Shown here piece after piece: positions 21,094-28,744 of a DNA stretch of 28,744 nucleotides; position 1 is the stretch's first letter, and each line of letters begins with the position of its first letter. Below the pieces are notes generated by a model, which saw nothing but the letters and a program-made list of their open reading frames with translations, was not told the origin of the DNA and made no database searches. Origin of the DNA: an uncultured Collinsella sp. Lineage in GTDB: Bacteria > Actinomycetota > Coriobacteriia > Coriobacteriales > Coriobacteriaceae. The stretch covers positions 1 to 28,744 of the forward strand of contig CALLNU010000012.1 in assembly GCA_938005465.1 (NCBI GenBank), in the 5' to 3' direction. A program made the position numbers and the translations under genes.

Positions 21094-22010
21094 GACAAAA
21101 CACCCCAGATAAGATCGGCGCCTTGCAGGCCAGCAGCCCAAGCAGAAGCGGCCATAGCACGCTTGCCATCGGGCTTAACCTCGAGCAACTCAACCGAGCC
21201 ATCGGAAAGGCCAAGGTACACACGCTTGTTCTTAACGTCAACAGCGCCCTCGCCAAGCGAAACATCGGCCAGCGCAGCATCGAGCACGCGCACGGTCTTG
21301 CCGGCAATCACGCAACGGGCGGGCGCGGTATCGGATGAGGCCAGCACATGACGCACGCAATCAAGCGCCGCCATTTGCGGATCTAGACGCATCTCCAGTT
21401 TGGAAATCTTGGCAGCATGAGTGACGAGCGACTCATCCTGCTCAGTCCACACGGCGGTGCCATCTGCAAGAGAAGGAAGCGTGTCGGCAAGCAGTTTGCC
21501 GCCAAGCTCACCAAGCTCCATGGTCAGCGCCTCAGCATGCTTACCGGCAACCGACGTGGAAGCCTGAGCACAATAAGCACCAGTATCCACGCCATGCCCA
21601 ATGCGCATAATGGAAACGCCAGCAACCTCATCACCAGCAAGAATGGCACGCTGAATGGGAGCAGCGCCACGCCAACGAGGCAGCAGCGAAGCATGGACAT
21701 TCACAATACCAAGCGGCGCCATATGCAGCACGTCATCAGGCAAAATGCAACCATAAGCAGCCACACAGAAAATGTCAGCCTGGACAGCCTGAAGCGCCTC
21801 AACGACCTCAGGCGTCATACGATTTGCCTCAACAACAGGTAGACCAAGCTCAAGCGCCTTGGCCTTAACAGGAGACGGCTCCAACTTTTTACCACGCCCA
21901 CGAACAGCATCAGGACGAGTAATAACAAGCGCAATCTCATTCCCAGCCTCAACAAGCGAAACCAGCGAAGGCACAGCAAAATCAGGCGTACCCATAAACA
22001 CAATACGCAT
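21090..22010 (-). CDS. fmt: methionyl-tRNA formyltransferase
   Basis: Formylates initiator Met-tRNA with 10-formyltetrahydrofolate before translation initiation. The 306 residues match the family. The N-terminal formyltransferase domain starts MRIVFMGTPDFAVPSL, has the tRNA-contacting loop as RPDAVRGRGKKLEPSPVK, and carries the catalytic set in VNVHASLLPRWRGAAPI (Asn and His) and HGVDTGAY (Asp). The C-terminal oligonucleotide-binding-like domain covers the last 100 residues. GAGGAG lies about 12 bases before the ATG, slightly far. It is partner in function to def upstream, but a hairpin terminator and a large palindrome separate them, so fmt probably has its own promoter around 22030-22120, which I could not define. 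Confidence 0.96.
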   Translation of the reverse strand: MRIVFMGTPDFAVPSLVSLVEAGNEIALVITRPDAVRGRGKKLEPSPVKAKALELGLPVVEANRMTPEVVEALQAVQADIFCVAAYGCILPDDVLHMAPLGIVNVHASLLPRWRGAAPIQRAILAGDEVAGVSIMRIGHGVDTGAYCAQASTSVAGKHAEALTMELGELGGKLLADTLPSLADGTAVWTEQDESLVTHAAKISKLEMRLDPQMAALDCVRHVLASSDTAPARCVIAGKTVRVLDAALADVSLGEGAVDVKNKRVYLGLSDGSVELLEVKPDGKRAMAASAWAAGLQGADLIWGVLS

Positions 22011-22128
22011 AAAAGTTAGTCTCCTCTCAATAACGAGCCGAGACGGCTACAAACAACAGCGGAAAGCCAAGTCACCAGCCCATCCGCAATAACATTTCAA
22101 CAAAAACAAATATACCCAAAACCAAAGA

Positions 22129-22153
22129 AAGAGCCGCAATAAAAGCAGCTCTT
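22129..22153 (-). terminator. terminator between def and fmt
   Basis: On the minus strand 22153-22145 pairs with 22137-22129 (one mismatch), leading into a U-rich tail (TTCTTTGGTTTTGGG). It probably ends transcription from priA-def. Confidence 0.6.
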
Positions 22154-22176
22154 CCAACAAAGCAATTATCAGCGAA

Positions 22177-22375
22177 GACGCCCCTCCCTGGCCCGACGGC
22201 ACCCGGGCGAGACAAGCAGCGTCATCGTAGTCCCCGGGGCGCCCGCCTATATCGTCCCGCGCGCAGTTTCGCAGCGCAGCGAGAATGTTTGAGCACGGGA
22301 TGATATAGGCGGGCGCCCCGGGGACGGACAAACCTACTCCGTCTCGCCCGGTCGAGCGCCGCGGGCCAGGGCGTC
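22177..22375. repeat. large nested palindrome covering the 3' end of def
   Basis: The core arms 22230-22259 and 22296-22325 are 30 bases each, with one mismatch, GC-rich, around a 36-base loop that holds further short pairing. Outside unmatched spacers of about 16 bases, a second pair of arms (22177-22213 and 22341-22375, imperfect, with a perfect 11-base end CCGGGCGAGAC) makes the left side an inverted copy of the last codons of def. The core alone would form a very stable stem in RNA from either strand. Confidence 0.65.
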
Positions 22376-22870
22376 CTGGTACTCCTTGACTGCCTTGATC
22401 CTCTGCATCGGCTTGAGTCGCTCAAACATGGTATTGCCGTGCAGATGATCGATCTCGTGCTGCAGGCACACGCAGAACAGGTCGCCCGTGGCCTCATAGC
22501 GAATAAGGTTGGCATCCAGGTCGTACGCCTCGACAACGACATGGTCGGGACGCTCAATCTCGCAGCTAATGCCGGGGATGGACAAGCAGCCCTCGCTAAA
22601 CGGCACCAGATGGTCACTCTGCTCAACAATGACGGGATTGATGAGCACGTACGGGTCGTAGTCGCTTTTGTCGCTGTAGTCGCAGTCGATGGTGACAAGC
22701 TGAATGAGCTCACCGATCTGCGGGGCAGCCAGACCGCAACCGCCGTTGTCGAACATCATCTTCTTCATCTTCTCGGCAAGCGCCTCGATCGCCGGGGTGA
22801 TCTCCTCGATGACGGCGCACTCCTGGCGCAGACGAGGGTCGGGCGACAGTACGATTCCGTTGGCTTCCAT
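22334..22870 (-). CDS. def: peptide deformylase
   Basis: Removes the formyl group from the N-terminal methionine of new proteins; metal-dependent hydrolase acting at the ribosome. The three family motifs are intact in the 178 residues: GCGLAAPQIG near 44-53, EGCLSIPG with metal ligand Cys95, and QHEIDHLHG with Glu139 and its two His ligands. The start at 22870 (MEANG) is preferred over the ATG six bases upstream because AAAGGA sits five bases before it but abuts the earlier one. The gene is 18 bases after priA. The C-terminal codons lie inside one arm of a large inverted repeat. Confidence 0.96.
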   Translation of the reverse strand: MEANGIVLSPDPRLRQECAVIEEITPAIEALAEKMKKMMFDNGGCGLAAPQIGELIQLVTIDCDYSDKSDYDPYVLINPVIVEQSDHLVPFSEGCLSIPGISCEIERPDHVVVEAYDLDANLIRYEATGDLFCVCLQHEIDHLHGNTMFERLKPMQRIKAVKEYQDALARGARPGETE

Positions 22871-22888
22871 GGCCATCCTTTCGGGTTG

Positions 22889-25342
22889 TTACATCAAATC
22901 ATAGGCGTCGACGTCAACGCTCACGCTCACGCCGCGCACGGAGCCCACCTCTTTGAGGCAGGCGTCGATATCATCAGAGACATGGTACCCTACCGGCGAC
23001 TTTACAAGCAGATGGAAGCGGTAACGGTCCTTGGCTCTCTCGATTACACACGAAGCCGGACCAAGCACCTGGGGCACGGCGCTCCCCGCCCGCAAAAAGT
23101 CGGGCGCGGCGGCATGCCAGCGACGCTTGAGGAGCTTCGCGATGCGCCCGATGTAGTCTTGCGCGTTGTCTCGGTTCGCCGACCACACCAAGATGTTGAC
23201 CAGGCGAACAAACGGCGGGTATAGCGCGTCGCGGCGCTGATCCAGGTCGTAGTCGGTAAAGATCGAACGGTCATGCTCAGCGACGGCGCGGATGACCGGA
23301 TCCTCGGGCAGGTAGGTCTGGATGATCACCTCGCCGGGGCGATCGCCGCGACCGGCACGGCCCGCCACCTGTTCCAGCAGGTCGTAGGCGCGCTCCCCTG
23401 CGCGAAAGTCGGGCAGCTTGAGGGCGAAGTCGGCATTGACCACGCCTACGAGCGTGACCTCGGGAAAGTCGAGACCCTTTGCGATCATTTGGGTGCCCAG
23501 CAACACGGCGCAATCTGCCGCATCGAACTGCTCGAGCAGCTTTTTGTGCGCATCCTTACCGCGCGTGGAATCGGCATCCATGCGAATAATGGCGACATCC
23601 TCGGGAAGCATCTGGTGCAGTGCGTCCTCAATCTGCTGCGTGCCCAGACCCATTTTTGCCAGGTAGCGACTGCCACATTTGGGGCAACGGCTCGTGGGCG
23701 CGGGATAGGGCTGCACGCGCCAGGACGATCCGCAGGTGTGGCACTGCAGCGTGTGCGTGCGCTCGTGATACGTAAGCGCGGTGGAGCAGTGGTTGCAGGT
23801 GGGGACGCAGCCGCACTCGCGGCACATCAGGAATGGCGCAAAGCCACGGCGGTTATGCAACAGCACGGCCTTCTCGCGGCGCTCGACCACGCGTTTCAGG
23901 CCTTCCATCAGCGGTTTTGAGAACATGGAGCGACTGCCGTGAGAAAACTCACGGCGCAGGTCGGCAATGCGGACTGTCGGCAGCACGGCGTGTCCCGGGC
24001 GCTCGGGCATCTCGACGCGCGTCCAGGTGGCACCGTTATACGTGCCACGGCGGCAGCGGTCGAGGGCCTCGGCAGAAGGCGTGGCGGAGCCCAACACAAG
24101 CGGGCAGCGATAGCGCCGCGCCATCTCGGCCGCCACCTCGCGCGCGTGGTAGCGCGGACTGGAGCCCTGCTTATAGCTGGTCTCGTGCTCCTCGTCGATG
24201 ATGATGAGGCCCAGGTCGCTGAACGGGCAAAAGAGCGCTGAGCGGGCGCCGACGACCAAGCGGGCCGCACCGCTGGCGACCATATCCCACTGGTCCAGGC
24301 GCTCGCCGGCCGAAAGGCGTGAATGGAAAACCGCGACCGTCTCGCCAAAGCGCGAGCGGAAACGGCCGACGGTCTGGGCCGTCAGCGAGATCTCGGGCAC
24401 AAGCACGCAGGCTGAGCGGCCGGCGGCGAGTACGCGCTCAATGGCGGAGAGGTAGACCTCGGTTTTGCCGGAGCCAGTGACGCCGTCGACAAGTACCACG
24501 TCGCCGTGGGCGTCAAGGCGGGCGCGCTCGATCTGCGCGAGCGCCTGCTGCTGGCCGTTGGTAAGCGCGACCGGCGCCTTGCCGCTTGCCGAGGACAGCG
24601 TGGTCTGCTCGCTGCAGCCACGCCAAGCACGGCGCTCCTCCACCACCACGACGCCGCGCCTTTCGAGCGCCTTGATGGTCGCCGACATGCTGTTATAGAG
24701 AAGGTTGAGGTCGCGCGTCGTGACCGGGCCGCACTGGAGCGCCTCGATGAGCTGACGCTGGCGGACCGCGGTCTTGGGCGGCGTATAGTCGAAGCCCTCG
24801 GGCGTGAGCATGACCCAGCGGTTTTGGATGGGTTTGACGGCGGGGCGCTCAACGGCCCACACGCCGTCGTCGCCCTTGACCACACGCGGGCTGCCGCCCG
24901 GGGGCAAGAACAGGCGCAGGCACTCGGAAAGCGTCGCGACATATTCGCGGCTCATCCAACGCGCGATGCGGGCGGCCTCTGCAGTAAAGAGCGGTTTGCT
25001 GAGGATAGCCTCGATAGGCTTGATACGCGCGGGATCGAGAGCTTCGTTACCTTGCAGGTCGGCCAGCTCGGGCGCGATGTCAACGATGTGGCCCGCGGCC
25101 GCACGGTTGCCAAAGTGGACTAGGACCGTGGATCCGATCTGCGCCTCGTTAGCAAGGGACCGGGGGATGCCGTAGGCGAATGGCTCGGACAGCGCACGCG
25201 TCGGGATGTCGAGGACCACGCTCGCGTAGGCGGCAATGGGCTCGCGCGCAGGCTTAGGCTGAGCCGAGGCAGCGGCAGGCACTGGCTTCACCGAAACCTC
25301 CTCCGGTTCTGGCGAACCAAACAGCGAAAGTTGCTCAGCCAT
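22889..25342 (-). CDS. priA: primosomal protein N' (replication restart helicase)
   Basis: Superfamily 2 helicase that recognises stalled forks and reloads the replisome. The 817 residues show a DNA-binding N-terminal part (VLDIPTRALSEPFAYGIP onward), Walker A GVTGSGKTE with Lys293, the DEEH box with Asp383, GSATPSAEAL, and the zinc cluster CRECGCVPTCNHC, CHTCG and CPKCG. Helicase motifs V and VI follow (GTQMIAKGLDFPEVTLVG, EQVAGRAGRG). Ahead of the normal start is an extra segment of about 35 residues beginning MAEQLSLFG; QLSLF matches the consensus beta-clamp-binding pentapeptide. GGAGG lies 10 bases before the ATG. It follows the gltX terminator and leads into def. Confidence 0.96.
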   Translation of the reverse strand: MAEQLSLFGSPEPEEVSVKPVPAAASAQPKPAREPIAAYASVVLDIPTRALSEPFAYGIPRSLANEAQIGSTVLVHFGNRAAAGHIVDIAPELADLQGNEALDPARIKPIEAILSKPLFTAEAARIARWMSREYVATLSECLRLFLPPGGSPRVVKGDDGVWAVERPAVKPIQNRWVMLTPEGFDYTPPKTAVRQRQLIEALQCGPVTTRDLNLLYNSMSATIKALERRGVVVVEERRAWRGCSEQTTLSSASGKAPVALTNGQQQALAQIERARLDAHGDVVLVDGVTGSGKTEVYLSAIERVLAAGRSACVLVPEISLTAQTVGRFRSRFGETVAVFHSRLSAGERLDQWDMVASGAARLVVGARSALFCPFSDLGLIIIDEEHETSYKQGSSPRYHAREVAAEMARRYRCPLVLGSATPSAEALDRCRRGTYNGATWTRVEMPERPGHAVLPTVRIADLRREFSHGSRSMFSKPLMEGLKRVVERREKAVLLHNRRGFAPFLMCRECGCVPTCNHCSTALTYHERTHTLQCHTCGSSWRVQPYPAPTSRCPKCGSRYLAKMGLGTQQIEDALHQMLPEDVAIIRMDADSTRGKDAHKKLLEQFDAADCAVLLGTQMIAKGLDFPEVTLVGVVNADFALKLPDFRAGERAYDLLEQVAGRAGRGDRPGEVIIQTYLPEDPVIRAVAEHDRSIFTDYDLDQRRDALYPPFVRLVNILVWSANRDNAQDYIGRIAKLLKRRWHAAAPDFLRAGSAVPQVLGPASCVIERAKDRYRFHLLVKSPVGYHVSDDIDACLKEVGSVRGVSVSVDVDAYDLM

Positions 25343-25381
25343 GGCCCCAGCACCTCCTATCCCATACGTCTACAGAAACAA

Positions 25382-25407
25382 GAGCCCCGCTCGGGTGAAC
25401 GGGGCTC
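25382..25407 (-). terminator. terminator of gltX
   Basis: An 8-base perfect stem (25382-25389 with 25400-25407) with a 10-base loop lies 24 bases past the gltX stop and is followed by TTGTTTCTG on the minus strand. Confidence 0.75.
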
Positions 25408-25430
25408 GGATACATACGTTTGCGCAGCGA

Positions 25431-26906
25431 TTACAGCGCCATCGTGCGGGCGCGGTCGATGCGCGCCAGGCAGTCGTCGCGACCGACGAGCGCCATGGTC
25501 TCGCCCAGCGGAGGGCTCACCATGTTGCCACAGACGGCGACGCGCACGGCCTGGAACACCACGCGCTTCTTAAGGTCCATCTGCTCGGGCAGCGGCTCAA
25601 GCGCGGCGTCGATGTTGGCAGCCGTCCACTCGGTAACACCCTCAAGCGCGGCCTTGGCGGCATCCAGAATGGCACCCATGCCCTCCTTGGCCAGGCCCTT
25701 GTTGACGGACTTCTCGTCATACTCAAGCGTCTCGGCCGTAGCGAAGATGGGGGCGGCGACGGTAACGGCGTCGGCCGGCATCTTGGTGCGAGGCTTGACG
25801 ATGGCAGCGAGTGCGTCGATCCAGTCCTCACCGTACTCAACATTGCCCTCTATGAGACCAGCCTCGTGCAGCTCGGGGACCATGATCTCGTCGGCAAACT
25901 GCGCGTCGGACATGCTGTTGATGTACTCGGCGTTGACCCAATCGAGCTTCTTGGGGTCGAAGGTCGCCGGGTTCTTGGAGATGCGGTCGAGCGAGAACTT
26001 GCTGGCCAGGACATCACGCGGGATGATCGTGGTCTCGCCGTCGAGTGACCAGCCCAGCAGAGCCAGATAGTTGACGAAGGCATCGGACAGGTAGCCGGCG
26101 TCGCGGTACTCCTCCACGGAGGTGGCGCCGTGGCGCTTGGAGAGCTTCTTGCCGTCGGCGCCCAAGATCATGGAGATGTGGGCGAACGTGGGCACGGGCG
26201 CGCCGAGGGCCTCGTAGACCATGACCTGACGCGGGGTGTTGGACAGGTGGTCGTCGCCGCGGATGACATGGGTGATCTTCATCATGGCGTCGTCGACGAC
26301 GGTCGCGAAGTTGTACGTGGGCGTGCCATCGGAGCGGAAGATGACAAAGTCGTCGAGCTCCTTGGCGTCGAAGGTCACCTCACCGTGGACGGCGTCGTGG
26401 ATGACGACGTCGCCGCGGTCCTCGGGCACCTTGATGCGCAGGACGTAGGACTCGCCGGCCTCGATGCGGCGGCGGGCCTCCTCGGGATCAAGATCGCGGC
26501 AGCGGCGCTGATAGCCCTGGAAGGGGTCCTTGCGCTCCTGCGCGGCCTTGCGATCGGCGTCGAGCTGCTCCTTGGTGCAGAAGCAGGGATAGGCCTTGCC
26601 CTCGTCCCAAAGCTTCTGGGCGGCCTGCTTGTACAGGTCCAGGCGCTCGGTCTGGGCGTAGGGGCCAAAGTCGCCGCCCACCTCGGGACCCTCGTCCCAG
26701 TCCAGGCCCAGCCAACGCATGGCGCGCAGGATGATCTGCGTGTTCTCGTCGGTGGAGCGGGTGGGGTCGGTGTCGTCGATGCGCAGGATGAACGTGCCGC
26801 CGTTTGCGCGGGCGAAAGCCCAGTTATAGATAGCGGTGCGGGCGCCGCCGATGTGCAGCTTGCCCGTCGGTGAGGGTGCAAAGCGGACGCGAACGTCTGA
26901 TGCCAT
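25431..26906 (-). CDS. gltX: glutamate--tRNA ligase
   Basis: Class I aminoacyl-tRNA synthetase charging tRNA-Glu. Signature motifs are FAPSPTGKLHIGGART at residues 9-24 (HIGH box as HIGG) and KLSKRHGATS near 255 (KMSKS box). The anticodon-binding helical domain takes up the C-terminal third. The 491 residues fit a full-length bacterial enzyme. The start ATG 26906 is set by GAGGAGA six bases upstream and by the conserved N-terminus; an upstream ATG at 26945 in the same frame lacks support. Whether it also charges tRNA-Gln for amidotransferase conversion cannot be judged here, as gatCAB is not in the window. It is monocistronic, with its own terminator. Confidence 0.96.
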   Translation of the reverse strand: MASDVRVRFAPSPTGKLHIGGARTAIYNWAFARANGGTFILRIDDTDPTRSTDENTQIILRAMRWLGLDWDEGPEVGGDFGPYAQTERLDLYKQAAQKLWDEGKAYPCFCTKEQLDADRKAAQERKDPFQGYQRRCRDLDPEEARRRIEAGESYVLRIKVPEDRGDVVIHDAVHGEVTFDAKELDDFVIFRSDGTPTYNFATVVDDAMMKITHVIRGDDHLSNTPRQVMVYEALGAPVPTFAHISMILGADGKKLSKRHGATSVEEYRDAGYLSDAFVNYLALLGWSLDGETTIIPRDVLASKFSLDRISKNPATFDPKKLDWVNAEYINSMSDAQFADEIMVPELHEAGLIEGNVEYGEDWIDALAAIVKPRTKMPADAVTVAAPIFATAETLEYDEKSVNKGLAKEGMGAILDAAKAALEGVTEWTAANIDAALEPLPEQMDLKKRVVFQAVRVAVCGNMVSPPLGETMALVGRDDCLARIDRARTMAL

Positions 26907-26986
26907 GGAAATCTCCTCGATTGCAGGATGGATGTCTAACCGCACCAGTATAAAGCATCAAAGCAACCTCCGCACAAAGGGCACCG

Positions 26987-27119
26987 ACCTACTCATTGGG
27001 GACAGACTTAAATGACCATTCTTTGGGCAACCTGTCGGCACTTAGGTAAGGCTGGTCGTTTAAGCCTGTCCCCAATGAGTACACGGATGGTCATTTAAGT
27101 CTGTCCCCAATGAGTAGGT
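26987..27119. repeat. palindromic repeat with 33-base perfect arms and a third internal copy
   Basis: Positions 26987-27019 are perfectly inverted at 27087-27119. The core is TCATTGGGGACAGACTTAAA. A third copy, diverged at a few bases, lies at 27054-27080 in the same orientation as the right arm. It fills the space between the divergent gltX and metK genes. A three-copy palindromic unit suggests a REP/RAYT-type dispersed element rather than an operator. Confidence 0.7.
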
Positions 27120-27175
27120 GCGGAAAGGGTGTGAATGTTTGATTTACGCGCTATGATGTGCCCTTGCATAGAGAG

Positions 27176-27202
27176 CCCGGCGGAATGGCAACGGTCGCCG
27201 GG
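27176..27202 (+). promoter_or_regulatory. hairpin in the metK leader
   Basis: CCCGGCG at 27176-27182 pairs with CGCCGGG at 27196-27202 around a 13-base loop containing GGCAAC, 22 bases before metK. A -10-like TATGAT at 27152-27157 would start RNA just upstream. It does not match a SAM riboswitch consensus I know. Confidence 0.4.
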
Positions 27203-27224
27203 ACACGTTTTTGAAAGGACAATC

Positions 27225-28505
27225 ATGTCAGACGAACTTCGTTCCATCCCGCCCCAACACGGGTCCTTCGTATTTACGTCGGAGTCGGTGACCGAAGGTC
27301 ATCCCGATAAGATCGCTGACCAGATCAGCGATGCCGTCCTCGACGCAATCCTCGCAAAAGAAATAGAGCTGCAGGAGCAGGGCTACATCGCCCCCAACGG
27401 CGTGCCCGCCAACGTGGAGAACGTCCGCTGCGCCTGCGAGACCCTCGTGACCACCGGCACCGTTATCGTCGCCGGCGAGATTCGCACCCAGGCCTACGTC
27501 GACGTTCAGGAAATCGCCCGCGGCGTTATCCGCCGCATTGGCTATAACCGTGCCAAGTTCGGTTTTGACTGCGACACCTGCGGCGTTATGAGCCTCATCC
27601 ACGAGCAGTCGCCCGATATCGCCCAGGGCGTCGACGAGTCCTTCGAGACCCAGACCGGCGCGACCACCGACCCGATCGACCTGATCGGTGCCGGCGACCA
27701 GGGCATGATGTTCGGTTATGCCTCCAACGAGACCAAGACCCTCATGCCCATGCCGCACTACCTGGCAAGCCGCCTGGCCGAGCGCCTGGCCGCCGTACGT
27801 CACGACGGTACCCTCGCCTATCTGCGTCCCGACGGCAAAACCCAGGTCACCGTGCGCTACGAGGAAGGCAAGCCCGTCGAGGTCACGACCATCGTTATCT
27901 CCACGCAGCACGCCGCCGAGATCGAGGACATGGGCAAGATCAAGGCCGACCTCATCGAGCACGTCATCACCCCGGTCATGGCCGCCGAGAACATGCCGTG
28001 GGATAATGCCGATATCTACGTGAACCCCACCGGTCGCTTTGTCGTGGGCGGCCCCATGGGCGACACGGGCCTGACCGGCCGCAAGATCATCGTCGACACC
28101 TACGGCGGCTACGGTCGTCACGGCGGCGGTGCCTTTAGCGGCAAGGACTGCACCAAGGTCGACCGCTCCGCCGCGTATGCCGCGCGCTGGGTCGCCAAGA
28201 ACGTGGTCGCCGCCGGTCTGGCCGACCGCTGCGAGGTCGAGCTTGCCTACGCCATCGGCGTTTCCAAGCCCCTCTCAATCATGGTCGACACCTTCGGTAC
28301 CGCACATGTTGCCGAGGACAAGATCGTCGAGGCCGTAGAGAAGACCTTCGACCTGCGCCCGGGCGCAATCATCCGCGACCTAGACCTGCGTCGCCCCATC
28401 TACGAAAAAACGGCAGCCTACGGTCACTTCGGCCGCGAAGACGCCGACTTCACCTGGGAGAAAACCGACCGAGTCAACGAACTCAAAGCAGCCTGCGGCC
28501 TGTAA
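27225..28505 (+). CDS. metK: S-adenosylmethionine synthetase
   Basis: Makes S-adenosylmethionine from methionine and ATP, supplying for example the RsmB reaction. Hallmarks: TSESVTEGHPDKIADQISD with active-site His26, GAGDQGMMFGYA (ATP loop), and GGPMGDTGLTGRKIIVDTYG followed by GRHGGGAFSGKD. I chose ATG 27225 (MSDELRS) because AAAGGA lies six bases before it; the frame is open to 27135. The 426 residues exceed the usual 380-400. Part of the excess is an insertion near residues 50-70 (around LQEQGYIAPNGVPAN) just before CACETLVTTG, and part is the short N-terminal leader before SFVFTSESV. It is followed by a strong terminator, so monocistronic. Confidence 0.96.
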   Translation: MSDELRSIPPQHGSFVFTSESVTEGHPDKIADQISDAVLDAILAKEIELQEQGYIAPNGVPANVENVRCACETLVTTGTVIVAGEIRTQAYVDVQEIARGVIRRIGYNRAKFGFDCDTCGVMSLIHEQSPDIAQGVDESFETQTGATTDPIDLIGAGDQGMMFGYASNETKTLMPMPHYLASRLAERLAAVRHDGTLAYLRPDGKTQVTVRYEEGKPVEVTTIVISTQHAAEIEDMGKIKADLIEHVITPVMAAENMPWDNADIYVNPTGRFVVGGPMGDTGLTGRKIIVDTYGGYGRHGGGAFSGKDCTKVDRSAAYAARWVAKNVVAAGLADRCEVELAYAIGVSKPLSIMVDTFGTAHVAEDKIVEAVEKTFDLRPGAIIRDLDLRRPIYEKTAAYGHFGREDADFTWEKTDRVNELKAACGL

Positions 28506-28546
28506 GCTTACGAGAAAAGCCACAGCCAAATAACAACGCACCAAAA

Positions 28547-28578
28547 GAAGTACCGGCTCCAACCGGTACTTCTTTTTT
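28547..28578 (+). terminator. Rho-independent terminator of metK
   Basis: A 10-base perfect stem (28547-28556 with 28563-28572), a 6-base loop and six T residues: a strong intrinsic terminator 41 bases after the stop. Confidence 0.92.
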
Positions 28579-28624
28579 ATTTAAAGGTGGTGAAGATGAG
28601 CCGACCTGGGACATGGAATAGGTC

Positions 28625-28744
28625 ACAGGCCGATAAATTTTGCAGTATAGCAACTCCAACCATGTATCCTTAGTCCCGAGGGGCGGGGCATAAGGTCGAT
28701 CGCGAGTTCCGCACGAGCCGGAGAGCACTTAATGTGCTCTCCGT
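28625..28744 (+). other. promoter-like sequence and structured leader cut by the window end
   Basis: TTGCAG near 28640 and TATCCT near 28665 could be a promoter, but with a long 19-base spacer. Downstream, a 10-base perfect hairpin with a TTAAT loop (28719-28728 with 28734-28743) ends at the window edge. It looks like the leader of a gene outside the window; no coding frame is seen here. Confidence 0.35.

Noticed and set aside
21885..21895. A TGGTAAAA-like word inside fmt
   Set aside because: It encodes conserved Gly-Lys-Lys residues of the protein, so it is explained by coding and not counted as an operator.
1..28744. CRISPR array, insertion sequence or prophage genes
   Set aside because: No regularly spaced repeats, transposase, integrase or phage structural gene was found on either strand.

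Overview
The window looks like a chromosomal segment of a high-GC member of the Coriobacteriia, most likely Collinsella or a close relative. This rests on GC-rich coding sequence, a GlgC plus GlgD ADP-glucose pyrophosphorylase pair, Actinobacteria-like housekeeping proteins and the overall gene set. It is a judgement from recognised protein families, not a database match.

Layout. (1) Positions 1-2650, minus strand: the head of a surface-polysaccharide operon. A long leader RNA with a strong hairpin precedes a NusG-paralogue antiterminator (LoaP/RfaH type), then an undecaprenyl-phosphate sugar-phosphate transferase, then a family-4 glycosyltransferase that stops after its N-terminal domain. 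(2) Positions 2900-3080: tRNA-Ala(GGC) with its own promoter and terminator. (3) Positions 3200-4400: a lower-GC two-gene module of unknown function. A 90-residue acidic-tailed protein overlaps by ATGA a 232-residue protein carrying an R-x4-H motif of HEPN type. (4) Positions 4436-5776, minus strand: thiamine pyrophosphokinase and a HAD phosphatase/phosphomutase. (5) Positions 5777-15790: a divergent control region full of TGGTAAAAC half-sites, then a complete glycogen operon glgB-glgP-glgC-glgD-glgA ending at a hairpin terminator. GlgB and GlgA carry lysine/alanine-rich, histone-H1-like C-terminal tails. (6) Positions 15788-19227: the same TGGTAAAAC motif in front of a GH13-GH77 fusion enzyme for alpha-glucan breakdown, followed by a small FmdB-type zinc ribbon gene. 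(7) Positions 19693-26906, minus strand: gltX, then priA-def-fmt-rsmB, a replication-restart and translation cluster. (8) Positions 27225-28505: metK with a leader hairpin and a strong terminator, and a structured leader cut off by the window end.

How it works together. GlgC/GlgD make ADP-glucose, GlgA elongates, GlgB branches, GlgP phosphorolyses outer chains, and the GH13-GH77 fusion would debranch and disproportionate the resulting limit dextrins and maltodextrins. The shared operator-like motif suggests that one regulator ties storage and breakdown together. Def and Fmt are the paired removal and addition enzymes for N-formyl-methionine.

The most interesting items are the tails on GlgA and GlgB, the TGGTAAAAC candidate regulon, the HEPN-like module beside the tRNA, a perfect beta-clamp-binding pentapeptide at the PriA N-terminus, the conserved His replaced by Gly in GlgB, and several large palindromic intergenic elements (positions 4303, 19620, 22177 and 26987).
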